Source: JALEFZ01 sp039817415
GTDB taxonomy: Bacteria > Bacteroidota > Bacteroidia > J057
NCBI GenBank assembly: GCA_039817415.1
Contig: JBCBVV010000016.1
Coordinates: 1 to 64,000, forward strand
DNA length: 64,000 nucleotides
Direction: 5' to 3'
A program made the position numbers and the translations under genes. Positions within the stretch are counted from its first letter, which is position 1, and each line of letters starts with the position of its first letter. This document shows, piece by piece, positions 25,783 through 34,932 of the stretch. The notes under the pieces are model-generated. The model was given only the letters and a program-made list of their open reading frames with translations. It was not told where the DNA came from and made no database searches.

Positions 25783-26589
25783 ATGAAGATAAAACTTGGT
25801 TTCAGTACTTGCCCTAATGATACATTCATGTTTGATGCCCTGGTCAATGGAAAAATTGATACAGGAGGTTTTGAATTTGAAATCATCCTAGGAGATATAC
25901 TCCACCTAAATAAGATGGCTTCTGAGGGTGAACTTGATATGGTGAAAATTTCATATAATACCTACGGCCGAGTACGTGAGCAATATCATCTTCTCAATTC
26001 TGGTAGTGCACTAGGTCACAATTGTGGTCCTTTACTCATATCCAAAAGTCCTTTATCCGCCGAGGAAATTGAACAAGGAAATCTAGCTGTTGCTATTCCA
26101 GGAAAACATACAACAGCCAATCTTCTACTGGGTTACTTCAGTCCTAACATAACCCATAAAAAGGTGTTTCTCTTTCATGAAATTATGCCAGCAATTTTGA
26201 GTGGAGAAGTTGAGGCTGGAGTAATCATCCACGAGAATAGATTTACTTATCAAGATCATGGCTTGCAATTGATTCAAGACCTTGGCGAATATTGGGAAAG
26301 TAAAACACAATTGCCCATACCACTGGGAGCAATCGTTGCAAATAAAGAGTTAGGAATTGACGTTGTAGAGAAACTTAATTCTCTTATGCGAGAAAGTGTA
26401 CAATATGCCTTTTCTAATCCTGAAGCATCAAAAGAATTTGTGAAAACACATGCCCAAGAGATGGATGAAAAAGTAATGCAATCTCACATTGATCTATATG
26501 TAAATGAATATTCTGTTTCTCTGGGGGATCAGGGAAAAAAAGCTGTTCATAAATTACTTGAAGTAGGAGAGGGAATGGGCTTATACTAG
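25783..26589 (+). CDS. mqnD: 1,4-dihydroxy-6-naphthoate synthase
   Basis: MqnD converts cyclic de-hypoxanthine futalosine to 1,4-dihydroxy-6-naphthoate in the futalosine route of menaquinone synthesis. The periplasmic-binding-protein-like fold begins with GFSTCPNDTFMFDAL, a signature of the MqnA/MqnD family. The later blocks VKISYNTYG, GKHTTANLLL and PLGAIVANKELG are also characteristic. The ATG at 25783, preceded by AAGGA, is chosen over the GTG at 25768, giving 268 residues. No other mqn gene lies in the window, so the pathway genes are dispersed. Confidence 0.92.
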   Translation: MKIKLGFSTCPNDTFMFDALVNGKIDTGGFEFEIILGDILHLNKMASEGELDMVKISYNTYGRVREQYHLLNSGSALGHNCGPLLISKSPLSAEEIEQGNLAVAIPGKHTTANLLLGYFSPNITHKKVFLFHEIMPAILSGEVEAGVIIHENRFTYQDHGLQLIQDLGEYWESKTQLPIPLGAIVANKELGIDVVEKLNSLMRESVQYAFSNPEASKEFVKTHAQEMDEKVMQSHIDLYVNEYSVSLGDQGKKAVHKLLEVGEGMGLY

Positions 26590-26593
26590 ACTA

Positions 26594-27523
26594 TCAATCT
26601 TCCTTCTTAAAAATGTATAAGACAGAACTACAATTCTCTGGTTTACCCATGGCCTTCAAAAAGGAAGAGAATCCATTCAGAAATCCTCCAATCAACTTTA
26701 CTTTTCCTGATTTATATTTTTCACTCAACAGACTTACATAGAAGGAGTCAAAAACCATGTGTTTCATTTTATCCAATTTGAAACCATGCTGATTCAATAA
26801 TCCTTCCATCCCAGTAGGAGAGAAATGATATAAATGTCTTGGAACATCATAAGCTGCCCATTCGTGCTGATAGTGGGAAGCATCACCTGACGTGTAATTT
26901 GGTACTGCGATAAGCAAAGTTCCAGAAGGCTTTAGAAGAGAGCGAATTTTTTCCAGGTATTTATGAAGTTCATGAACATGTTCTAGAACATGCCACATAG
27001 ATATAACGTCAAAAGAATTGTCTTCCAAATTAAATAGCTCATCTGAGGGGAAAGCTAGAATGCCATGATTTTCAACGGCCATTTTTCTGGCATTATCATC
27101 TGGCTCTAATCCAAGAACATCCCATCCTCCATTCTTCATGGTGCCAAGAAAATCACCCGTACCACATCCAATATCAAGAATTCTTCCCTTTCCCAATCCG
27201 CTTACTTTTTGGACAGTTTTCAATTTCTGACCAAGGGTGTAATTCCTAACAAGCTGATAAAGTTGGTTAACAATACCCTTATTTGTATTGGTATGTGAAA
27301 TGTATTCTTCAGATTGATAATACGGTCCAATCTTAGAAGGGGAGGGAATATTCTGAGTAAAGCGAAGCGAGCAATTTTGACATTCTAAAATTTCAAAACT
27401 CTCCTGACTAACAGTATAATCTTTAGCATAAAAAATAGACAACAGATCGCTTGAACCACATGACGGACAAGCGGAATATGTCCATTTGCCATTCGATTCG
27501 GTAAAAGTATTGTTAGTTAGCAT
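26594..27523 (-). CDS. class I SAM-dependent methyltransferase with N-terminal zinc ribbon
   Basis: This 309-residue protein has two CxxC pairs at the N-terminus (CPSCGSSDLL and CQNCSLRF), forming a zinc ribbon. They are followed by a Methyltransf_23-type domain with a SAM-binding motif GRILDIGCGTGDFL near 120 and a post-motif SMWHVLEHVHE. The C-terminal part has a PRHLYHFSP segment frequently seen in methyltransferases of glycan or cofactor clusters. The start is the ATG at 27523 rather than the TTG at 27541. It is convergent with mqnD with a 4-base gap. The substrate is unknown. Confidence 0.85.
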   Translation of the reverse strand: MLTNNTFTESNGKWTYSACPSCGSSDLLSIFYAKDYTVSQESFEILECQNCSLRFTQNIPSPSKIGPYYQSEEYISHTNTNKGIVNQLYQLVRNYTLGQKLKTVQKVSGLGKGRILDIGCGTGDFLGTMKNGGWDVLGLEPDDNARKMAVENHGILAFPSDELFNLEDNSFDVISMWHVLEHVHELHKYLEKIRSLLKPSGTLLIAVPNYTSGDASHYQHEWAAYDVPRHLYHFSPTGMEGLLNQHGFKLDKMKHMVFDSFYVSLLSEKYKSGKVKLIGGFLNGFSSFLKAMGKPENCSSVLYIFKKED

Positions 27524-27667
27524 GGAGATAAAAATTTCCAATTATAGTTATAAAATGTCTGAGATTGTGACGAAAAGTGGACCACGATTTCAGAAGCAAA
27601 AAATCGAAATAATTAATTGAAAATCAACAAAATACAATCAATCATTTCAGAAAAATAGGATCAAGAA

Positions 27668-27735
27668 GTCACCTGAGAATTTGATAAAATCAAGGGTCCT
27701 GTATCCTTATACAGTCTATCAAATTCTCAGGTGAC
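27668..27735 (-). repeat. nested stem-loop behind mnmG (19-bp perfect inverted repeat)
   Basis: GTCACCTGAGAATTTGATA (27668-27686) is repeated in exact inverse at 27717-27735. Inside the loop a second hairpin, CTGTAT-CCTT-ATACAG, occupies 27699-27714. The structure starts four bases after the mnmG stop. On the mnmG strand a T-rich patch follows after about ten bases, so it may act as a terminator or a 3' stabiliser. Its length exceeds that of the other terminators here, and it may be a relic of a small mobile repeat. Confidence 0.75.
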
Positions 27736-27739
27736 GGGA

Positions 27740-29602
27740 CTATCTCCCCATGTAAATCATCAGAACTGAAATATCAGCTGGGGATACTCCACTAATTCTT
27801 GAAGCCTGCCCCAGACTTTGTGGTCTTATTTGAGAAAGTTTTTCTTTTCCTTCATTTGAAAGAGAGGCTAACGAACGGAAATCAAAGTCAGCTGGAATTT
27901 GAATATCATCTAGTCTCATCATTTTTTCAGCCAATTCACGTTCCTTCTTTATATACCCAGCATACTTGAGCTGAATTTCAGATTGAGACTTTACCTCCTG
28001 ATCCACTTCCACAAATGCTTCTTTAAGAGCAGTACTTGCATCAATAAGTGATTCAAGTTTTACCCCAGGTCTTGTAAGAACGCTTACCGTTTTCACTTTC
28101 TGACGAAGAGGAGAACTCTTGATGGACGTTAAATATCCATTGATTTCATCAGGTGCAATACTAGTTTCTTGAATGATCTTATTCGATTTTTCAACCCATT
28201 CTTTCTTATTGAGCATTCTTTGGTACCTCTCCTCAGAAGCCAACCCAATCTTATAACCATGCTCTGTCAGTCTCAGATCAGCATTATCTTGTCTAAGTAG
28301 CGTACGATATTCAGCTCTTGAAGTAAACATTCTATAAGGTTCCTTTGTCCCTTTGTTTACCAAATCATCAACTAGAACACCTATATACGCTTCATTTCTC
28401 TTAAGAATAAAAGGATCTTCATCCTGAACTTTCCTAGCCGCGTTAATCCCAGCTATCAATCCTTGACTCGCAGCTTCTTCATATCCGGTAGTTCCATTGA
28501 TCTGACCAGCGAAAAATAGATTCCTAACCAATTGAGTTTCCAAGGATAATTTCAATTGGGTAGGGGGGAAGAAGTCATATTCTACGGCATAACCCGGACG
28601 AAACATTCTTGCGTCTTCTAATCCAAGAATAGTTTGCATGGCACGAAACTGAACATCTTCTGGCAAGGAAGAAGATAGACCATTTACATATACCTCTACT
28701 GTATTCCACCCTTCTGGTTCGAGGAACAATTGATGCCTTTCCCTGTCAGCAAATCTATTGATCTTATCTTCAATAGAGGGACAATATCTTGGACCTAATC
28801 CTCTAATTCTGCCATTAAACATGGGGCTTCTGTCAAAGCCTTCACGCAGAACATCATGGGTTTTGGTATTGGTGTATGTGATATGGCAGGGAACCTGACG
28901 TGTAAGCGGCTTAGTTTCTGAGAAAGAAAATTTAGACGGATTCTCATCTCCAGGCTGCTCCTCGATAATATCCCAATTGATACTTCTGCCGTCTACTCTT
29001 GGTGGAGTCCCTGTTTTCATCCTTCCACTTTCAAAGCCGAGTTCCTGCAATTGAGCTGTTATTCCAACTGCAGCCCTTTCACCTGAACGGCCCCCACCAA
29101 ATTGTTTTTCACCAATATGAATGAGCCCATTTAAGAAGGTACCATTGGTTAGCACAACAGACTTGGCTGGAATCTCAAGTCCTAATTGTGTTTTCACCCC
29201 TGTTACACGATCTCCTTTTACCACCAATCCAACGATCATTTCCTGCCAAAAGTCTACATTCGGAGTTTGCTCTAGCATCAGTCTCCACTTTTCGGCAAAG
29301 CGCATTCTATCACTTTGGGCTCTTGGGCTCCACATAGCTGGCCCCTTGGATCTATTTAGCATCCTGAACTGGATCATACTTTCATCAGTAACGATCCCCG
29401 AGTAACCACCCAACGCATCAATTTCCCTTACCAGTTGCCCTTTTGCTACACCTCCCATTGCTGGATTACATGACATTTGGGCAATGGTATTCATGTTCAT
29501 GGTGGCCAGCATTACCTTCATCCCCATGTTTGCTGCTGCAGCTGCGGCTTCACATCCTGCATGTCCAGCTCCAACTACAACCACATCGTATTCTGGAAAC
29601 AT
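27740..29602 (-). CDS. mnmG: tRNA uridine-5-carboxymethylaminomethyl synthase, FAD subunit MnmG (GidA)
   Basis: With MnmE, MnmG modifies the wobble uridine (position 34) of several tRNAs. The 620-residue product has the FAD-binding GAGHAGCEAA motif at about 11-20, the CNPAMGGVAKGQLVREIDALGG block, a GTFLNGLIHIG motif, the MKTGTPPRVD segment and the C-terminal helical GidA-associated domain ending in GVSPADISVLMIYM. gidA is named for its place next to the origin in many bacteria; here it is about 6.5 kb from the proposed oriC, and its promoter region holds two parS sites. Confidence 0.98.
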   Translation of the reverse strand: MFPEYDVVVVGAGHAGCEAAAAAANMGMKVMLATMNMNTIAQMSCNPAMGGVAKGQLVREIDALGGYSGIVTDESMIQFRMLNRSKGPAMWSPRAQSDRMRFAEKWRLMLEQTPNVDFWQEMIVGLVVKGDRVTGVKTQLGLEIPAKSVVLTNGTFLNGLIHIGEKQFGGGRSGERAAVGITAQLQELGFESGRMKTGTPPRVDGRSINWDIIEEQPGDENPSKFSFSETKPLTRQVPCHITYTNTKTHDVLREGFDRSPMFNGRIRGLGPRYCPSIEDKINRFADRERHQLFLEPEGWNTVEVYVNGLSSSLPEDVQFRAMQTILGLEDARMFRPGYAVEYDFFPPTQLKLSLETQLVRNLFFAGQINGTTGYEEAASQGLIAGINAARKVQDEDPFILKRNEAYIGVLVDDLVNKGTKEPYRMFTSRAEYRTLLRQDNADLRLTEHGYKIGLASEERYQRMLNKKEWVEKSNKIIQETSIAPDEINGYLTSIKSSPLRQKVKTVSVLTRPGVKLESLIDASTALKEAFVEVDQEVKSQSEIQLKYAGYIKKERELAEKMMRLDDIQIPADFDFRSLASLSNEGKEKLSQIRPQSLGQASRISGVSPADISVLMIYMGR

Positions 29603-29626
29603 GTTTATCTAATTACTAGGTAAGTG

Positions 29627-29642
29627 TGTTCCACGTGGAACA
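29627..29642. other. parS site 1 (ParB-binding centromere)
   Basis: TGTTCCACGTGGAACA is a perfect palindrome that differs at one position from the broadly conserved parS consensus TGTTNCACGTGAAACA. The symmetry extends one base on each side. It lies 24 bases upstream of the mnmG start codon, inside its promoter region. Confidence 0.88.
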
Positions 29643-29672
29643 CTCACATTATACACGAATTCACAAAGACAA

Positions 29673-29688
29673 TGTTCCACGTGGAACA
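29673..29688. other. parS site 2 (ParB-binding centromere)
   Basis: A second exact copy of TGTTCCACGTGGAACA, 46 bases centre to centre from the first, with symmetry extending to a 20-bp palindrome (29671-29690). It lies at the very end of ybeY, partly against its stop codon. Two adjacent copies make chance occurrence very unlikely. Confidence 0.88.
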
Positions 29689-30111
29689 TTAAAAATTTCT
29701 CAAATTTAAGGCTTCTGATTCCTTAAACCTCATCTCCTTTTCATTCTCTCCATGATCATCAAAGCCTAATAGGTGTAGAACTCCATGAATCATAACTCTG
29801 TTTAATTCATCTAGGAAACTCTCATTAAAGCTCAAAGCATTCTCCTTAACCCTGTCAATGGAAATAAATATGTCTCCACTAATCAGGGATGAATCAGGAT
29901 TATGAGGAAAGGTGAGTATATCCGTATAGTAATCGTGATCGAGATACTTTTTATTCATATCAAGAAGATCATCATCTGAAAGGAATACATAGGTTAGCTC
30001 ACCTAATTCACCCTTATGACTACTAATGACTAAGAGGATCCAGTTTGAAACCAGATCCTCTTTTATATGTTCAAAATTTTCTACCTCGTAGTGATAAGAG
30101 ATATTTCCCAT
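29689..30111 (-). CDS. ybeY: endoribonuclease/rRNA maturation factor YbeY
   Basis: YbeY is a zinc-dependent RNase needed for 16S rRNA 3'-end maturation and ribosome quality control. The 140-residue product carries the family metal motif as MIHGVLHLLGFDDHGE, including the two His of HGVLH and a third in DDH; the spacing of the third ligand is the slightly altered form seen in Bacteroidota. The strand DILTFPHN before it is also typical. Its start codon overlaps the stop of the upstream ATPase gene by one base (TGATG), indicating coupling. Its stop touches parS site 2. Confidence 0.93.
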   Translation of the reverse strand: MGNISYHYEVENFEHIKEDLVSNWILLVISSHKGELGELTYVFLSDDDLLDMNKKYLDHDYYTDILTFPHNPDSSLISGDIFISIDRVKENALSFNESFLDELNRVMIHGVLHLLGFDDHGENEKEMRFKESEALNLRNF

Positions 30112-30539
30112 CAGATATTAAATACCATTTCTGAGACCCTTCCGTCATCTGAGAAATTAAGTTCGTCAGATAATTGCTGCATAAGGAAGACACCTCGGCC
30201 TCCAATATTGACAATATTTTCAGGAGCAGTTGGATCGGGGAGGGCATTAGGATCAAAGCCTATACCTTCGTCTTTTACTCGTACAACCAATCGGTATTTG
30301 TTGATGACTTCAAAGTCGATGAAAACTTTCTTATTTCCATCTTCTTTGTTTCCATGGAAGACAGCGTTGTTGACAGCTTCAGTTACAGCAACCATAACAT
30401 TGCCATACACATCTTCTTTGAACTCTAGTTCAGCACGGATCTCATCAATCACAGCTTCAACGTCATGAATGATATCATGACTAGAAGGAAGGATCAATTG
30501 CTTATATAGCAGCTTACGGGTTTCTGATGGGCTACTCAT
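30111..30539 (-). CDS. RsbW-like ATP-binding (HATPase) regulatory protein
   Basis: The 142-residue product is a minimal GHKL ATPase domain of the anti-sigma-factor kinase type. The N box reads VAVTEAVNNAVFHGN near 50-64, the G1 box VKDEGIGFDP near 92, and the glycine-rich lid GGRGVFLMQQL near 114-124. No sigma or anti-sigma antagonist gene is adjacent, so its partner is unknown. It overlaps the DUF4175 gene upstream by eight bases and ybeY downstream by one, so the three are very likely translated from one mRNA. Confidence 0.88.
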   Translation of the reverse strand: MSSPSETRKLLYKQLILPSSHDIIHDVEAVIDEIRAELEFKEDVYGNVMVAVTEAVNNAVFHGNKEDGNKKVFIDFEVINKYRLVVRVKDEGIGFDPNALPDPTAPENIVNIGGRGVFLMQQLSDELNFSDDGRVSEMVFNI

Positions 30540-33500
30540 TCGCAGTTTCTAGCTTTTTAAAATATTGCTCAATCAATATTAGGAAATCACTTGAATATTC
30601 CAACTTATTAGATTTTAATAATTCCTGACGAATTTTGTTTTTGTACTCCTCTAGAGATAACTCTTCAGGAGACTTTTTATCTAATAGTTTGGCAGTCTTG
30701 GACTCTCTTTTGTCATCCAATTCTCTTTCTCTAACGGAACGGTCAGCCTGCAAAAGTCTACTCAAAATCTGCTGCTGACGCTTCATCGTTTCTTCGGTCA
30801 GTTTCTTATTTACAAGATCTGTTTCGGATTGAACCATATCTTGCATGATCTTATCCATATTCCCCAGTGGCTTCTTCCCTCCGCTTCCTTTCAATTTCTT
30901 CATGGCATCCTGCAACTGTTTGCGAATTGCTTGTTGTTGAGCTGCCATTTCCTGAAGCTTCGATCCCGGCATTTTTCCGGACTTCATCATTTGTTCCATC
31001 TGCTTATTGAGCTGCTGCTGCTTCTCTCCAAGTCCCTGCATATTTGGCTTTGAGCCGTCGGGCTTATTGCACATTCCATTACCCTGCATAGCATTCTTCA
31101 TATTTTCCTGCATCTGTTTCATGATATCGGAAAGCATGTTAGCCAGGTTATTCATACCTGTCATTGCCTCTTGCTGGTTCTGGGTGATGAAGTCTACGTG
31201 CTTCTTACGGAAAAAGATTTGAGATTTCTTCATACTCTCTGTTATACCCTTGCTTTCATCCAGTACAAATTTCTGAATCTCAAACACCCGATTAGCCAGA
31301 GATTGTAGGCTATCCTCAACCAACTCCATATCATCTTGGAGTTTCTTCTGTTGCTGACTCTTCTCTTTCAGAGCAGGATCGCCATACTTTAATTCCCCAA
31401 CTTCATTCCTCAAGTCTTCTTGATCAAAAGATAATTTCAAGAGGTTTTCTAAGAGTTCTCTCAAATCTTCAAGATTCTCTTGATCTTGGCCACTCATCAT
31501 CTCAGTCTGCATTTCACTTAGCTCTTGAGATAACTCTTTCATCTTTTCTTGAGCCTTTTTCTGCGATTCACTCGCTCCTTGCTTCTGTTGTTGAGCGGAC
31601 TTCTTATTCTTCCTTCCACCGTCTTTCATGGACTCAGAGGATTTATCCATCTGCTCAGAAGCATTCTCCATCTCTTCCTTGGTTTCTTCACTCTTCTCAT
31701 CCATCGAGTCCATCTTCTCATCATCGGGACTCTTTGTATCGTCCTTAAGATCCTTCAAATCATCAAGGTCTTTTTTGATATCATCCATCTGCTGATTCAG
31801 GTCTTCCTGACGATCACCCAAATTGTCCATCTCTTCTGAGGATTCTGCCTCACTGGTTTTCTCCTCAAGTACCTGTTGTTTGGCAGCTAAGCGATCAAGC
31901 TTATTGCGAACCTCGTCTATCTTTTGCTGTACTTCAAGTTGTTTCAATAATTCGAGGGTCCTCTCGAGACTTTGCTGAATATCTTCATCGTTCATCTGGA
32001 GATTTTCCATCTTTTCCATGATCGACTGCATATCCAGATCTTCTAGTTTTTCCTCAATCTCTTTTAACATTTCTTCGAGTTCTGGATTATCCAGTTCCTC
32101 CATAAACTCATTCAGCTCTTCAAATTTCTGAAGAGTCTGCTCAGAAATCATTTCATTCTCTTCCAACTGATCTTTCGCTTCCTCAAATTTTTCCTGGGTT
32201 TCCTCCAACTGCTTCATCATTTCCTTCTGCTCTTGGATCATGCGCTGAAGTTCCTTTTTATCATCAAATGAGAGTTTCTTCTGATTCAGAAGCTTTTCCT
32301 GCATCTTCTTATAAGATTCTTTCAAAGATTCTGAGTTCTCCTTTAATTTCTTAAGGTCATTTTTGACCTCGTCTTGTTGCTCAGAAATCTCATCATATTT
32401 TGCATCTAGGGTAGGGTAGATAACTTTGTAGGTAGCACTGGTGGTAGCTTTTGCTCCGGAAACGCCGTCATTGTCCCATACCTTGATGAAGTATTCTAGC
32501 TCATCACCCTCAGTAAGTCCAAGTGCAGTTAAATCAACTTGATACCCCATTTGCTGAAGTAGTACATTTCGATCAAAGCCTAAGTCGTATTCTTTATAAT
32601 TTTCACTCACTTCACTTGTTCCACCAGACTTAACGAAGCGGTACATCAGCTTCAAATTTGAGAAACCAAAATCATCAGCAATTTCTAATTCAAGTGGCAT
32701 CACCGGATCCAAATCAATGAGAAAGTCATTATTTGGAGAAAAGACATAAACCGATGGAAACCTATCCGGAACAATCCCGGCTCTGTATTTTACTGTATCA
32801 ATGTTTCGAATACTGGAATTTCCTTCTAAGGAAATCTTGTACTCTAATTCATTATATAGAGATAAGGTCTTCTTAAATTCATTTCCTTCATCCACTGCTG
32901 AAAATGGAATAGGTTTCTGATTAGACACTAACATCTCAGCCGTTTTTATATCTCCCTGTGGTGAAAGTGTCCAGGTAACTTTGGATCCTTTCAATACCTT
33001 GAAATCTCCAATATTATCTTCAAGTTTTTCAGGAGCTAAACCCGTATAGGCAGGATATTGGATGGTAACGCCAAAGTTTTTGATGTAAGGCCTTTTTAGG
33101 ACCTTAACTGCAAAATTCTCGGATTTTAATTCTGGATTACCTATATAAAAGGAAAGATCATTTTTTACCTCACTTAAAGAGTACTCAAACTTGGTAGCCG
33201 AGATTTTTTTCAAGCTATAGTCAATGTACTGACTTCCTTCTTCCTCATCATTCTTCAAAAACACAAAAAGCTCAGAAGGAAGTTGATCCCCTGAAACCTC
33301 AACCGAAAGTTTTAAATCTTCACCTGAAATAACCTCACTGGGTATAGTTCCTACATTTATCGCAAAAGGTGGGGGCGGAATAAATTCTTTGTCGTAATTG
33401 ATCAAATGAGAGGATGAAGTTGCCAAAAGAGCAGGGTTCATCAGATAGGTTATTCCAAAGAGTAACAAAGGAATGAGAAGCAACCAAACATACTTCCAAT

Positions 33501-33951
33501 TGATGTTCAGATTTATCGCAGAACTTAAAGGAACAGGAGAAATTTCTGAAGCCTTCTGGTTAATGGCAGCTTCGGTCAAACTGCCTCTTTCAAATTCCTT
33601 TTCACGAAGCTGAAGGAAGTTGGTCAACTTATCATTGATATTTGGAAAAAATTTCTGAACCAAACTTGCGATTTGCCAGTCCGAAATATTCCGGGTCAAA
33701 TTAAATAGTTGAGATACGGGCCAAAGCACCATATATCCTAGGACACATAAAAAAGAGAGACTGAGCCCATAGAAAAGTCCAGTCCTTACATTTGAGGAAA
33801 ATCCAAAAATTGCTTCACTCATGAGCACCACAAAAAGAATGGATGCTATGATCATCACAAGAAGCAAGCTCCCTCTGATAATCTTATCAGAGTAATACTT
33901 TCGACGAAAATTCTCTAGTCGCCGATTCAAGGTTTCTTGATGTTGATTCAT
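30532..33951 (-). CDS. DUF4175 family large membrane-anchored coiled-coil protein
   Basis: This 1139-residue protein has hydrophobic segments near residues 25-47, 57-80 and 158-178, then an extracytoplasmic beta-rich region (about 190-510). About 500 residues of Glu/Lys/Gln/Met-rich coiled coil follow, including a low-complexity stretch around 640-790 and Met/Gln-rich repeats around 950-1070. This architecture is that of Bacteroidota DUF4175 proteins, whose function is not established. Strong compositional bias also produces long antisense open frames, which I do not regard as genes. It heads the cluster that continues with the RsbW-like ATPase and ybeY. Confidence 0.85.
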   Translation of the reverse strand: MNQHQETLNRRLENFRRKYYSDKIIRGSLLLVMIIASILFVVLMSEAIFGFSSNVRTGLFYGLSLSFLCVLGYMVLWPVSQLFNLTRNISDWQIASLVQKFFPNINDKLTNFLQLREKEFERGSLTEAAINQKASEISPVPLSSAINLNINWKYVWLLLIPLLLFGITYLMNPALLATSSSHLINYDKEFIPPPPFAINVGTIPSEVISGEDLKLSVEVSGDQLPSELFVFLKNDEEEGSQYIDYSLKKISATKFEYSLSEVKNDLSFYIGNPELKSENFAVKVLKRPYIKNFGVTIQYPAYTGLAPEKLEDNIGDFKVLKGSKVTWTLSPQGDIKTAEMLVSNQKPIPFSAVDEGNEFKKTLSLYNELEYKISLEGNSSIRNIDTVKYRAGIVPDRFPSVYVFSPNNDFLIDLDPVMPLELEIADDFGFSNLKLMYRFVKSGGTSEVSENYKEYDLGFDRNVLLQQMGYQVDLTALGLTEGDELEYFIKVWDNDGVSGAKATTSATYKVIYPTLDAKYDEISEQQDEVKNDLKKLKENSESLKESYKKMQEKLLNQKKLSFDDKKELQRMIQEQKEMMKQLEETQEKFEEAKDQLEENEMISEQTLQKFEELNEFMEELDNPELEEMLKEIEEKLEDLDMQSIMEKMENLQMNDEDIQQSLERTLELLKQLEVQQKIDEVRNKLDRLAAKQQVLEEKTSEAESSEEMDNLGDRQEDLNQQMDDIKKDLDDLKDLKDDTKSPDDEKMDSMDEKSEETKEEMENASEQMDKSSESMKDGGRKNKKSAQQQKQGASESQKKAQEKMKELSQELSEMQTEMMSGQDQENLEDLRELLENLLKLSFDQEDLRNEVGELKYGDPALKEKSQQQKKLQDDMELVEDSLQSLANRVFEIQKFVLDESKGITESMKKSQIFFRKKHVDFITQNQQEAMTGMNNLANMLSDIMKQMQENMKNAMQGNGMCNKPDGSKPNMQGLGEKQQQLNKQMEQMMKSGKMPGSKLQEMAAQQQAIRKQLQDAMKKLKGSGGKKPLGNMDKIMQDMVQSETDLVNKKLTEETMKRQQQILSRLLQADRSVRERELDDKRESKTAKLLDKKSPEELSLEEYKNKIRQELLKSNKLEYSSDFLILIEQYFKKLETANE

Positions 33952-34140
33952 TCTACTAAACCTGATTCAATTATTCGCACGAAAAAATAGCTCTAGAATT
34001 GAAAACTAGTTTCAATCATTAGGGTTGGGCTATTCTACAAGTATGGTGGGTGTATATACTATAATTTCAGAACAAAGGATGGAATTCCCAAACAGAATAG
34101 CCTCAAAAGGTAAGGGCTTATAATTTATGCAGCTTTCACT

Positions 34141-34911
34141 CTATAGATCCATACTGATAGAAATAGGACAATGGTCAGAATGCTCGACATCAGATAGGAT
34201 ACTAGCTCCTGTACACTTGTCTGCAATAGAAGGAGATAGCATCTGATAATCAATCCGCCAACCTTTATTGGAGGAACGTGCACGAGTTCTATAACTCCAC
34301 CACGTATAATGATCTCCCTCACTATGGAACTTCCTAAAAGAATCAACCATTCCTACTTCTTCAATAAAAGAAGTCATCCATTCTCTTTCATGAGGCAAGA
34401 AGCCTGAACTCTTCTTATTTCTAACAGGATCATGAATGTCAATCTCTGTATGACATATATTATAGTCCCCTGATATAATAAGATTCGGAATTTCTTTGAT
34501 TAGGTTTTGTATGTAGGGCTTAAAGTCGATTAAAAAATCATCTTTCATCGCCTGTCTATGATCCCCACTAGAACCAGAAGGAAGATAAAGTGAAATAACA
34601 GAGAAATTTTCATAATCAGCTCGTAGGACGCGACCTTCCATATCAAACTTCTGAACTCCCATTCCTACTTCTACGTGTTTTGGCTCTTCCTTAGAGAAAA
34701 TAACTACACCACTATATCCCTTCTTCTCCGCAGAATGCCAATATCCATGATAACCTGGAGGGTTCAACATTTCCTCGGTTAATTGCTCTGGTTGAGCTTT
34801 GGATTCTTGAAGACAAATGATATCAGGATCCTCTTCCTTCAACCAGTCATAAAATCCTTTCTTCTGGGCAGCTCTAATACCATTAACGTTATAGGAAATG
34901 ATCTTTTTCAT
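34141..34911 (-). CDS. xth: exodeoxyribonuclease III (AP endonuclease)
   Basis: This base-excision-repair enzyme cleaves the backbone at abasic sites and digests 3' ends. The 256-residue protein starts with KIISYNVNGIRAA and contains LQESKAQ (metal-binding Glu), SGDYNICHTEIDIHDP, a RIDYQMLS motif and the terminal SDHCP motif with the catalytic His. All expected motifs of the ExoIII family are present. It lies 21 bases downstream of thiL on the same strand and is probably co-transcribed with it. Confidence 0.95.
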   Translation of the reverse strand: MKKIISYNVNGIRAAQKKGFYDWLKEEDPDIICLQESKAQPEQLTEEMLNPPGYHGYWHSAEKKGYSGVVIFSKEEPKHVEVGMGVQKFDMEGRVLRADYENFSVISLYLPSGSSGDHRQAMKDDFLIDFKPYIQNLIKEIPNLIISGDYNICHTEIDIHDPVRNKKSSGFLPHEREWMTSFIEEVGMVDSFRKFHSEGDHYTWWSYRTRARSSNKGWRIDYQMLSPSIADKCTGASILSDVEHSDHCPISISMDL

Positions 34912-34932
34912 ATACAGAATTTCTCTTGTTGA

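Noticed and set aside
30829..31839. Several plus-strand open frames opposite the DUF4175 gene
   Set aside because: They arise from the strong Glu/Lys/Gln/Met bias of the coiled coil on the minus strand, have Leu/Ser/Ile-rich compositions without family features, and start at arbitrary places.
34028..34102. Inverted pair GGCTATTCT / AGAATAGCC between the DUF4175 and xth genes
   Set aside because: A 9-bp stem with a 57-base loop and no T run; it could easily occur by chance in AT-rich DNA.
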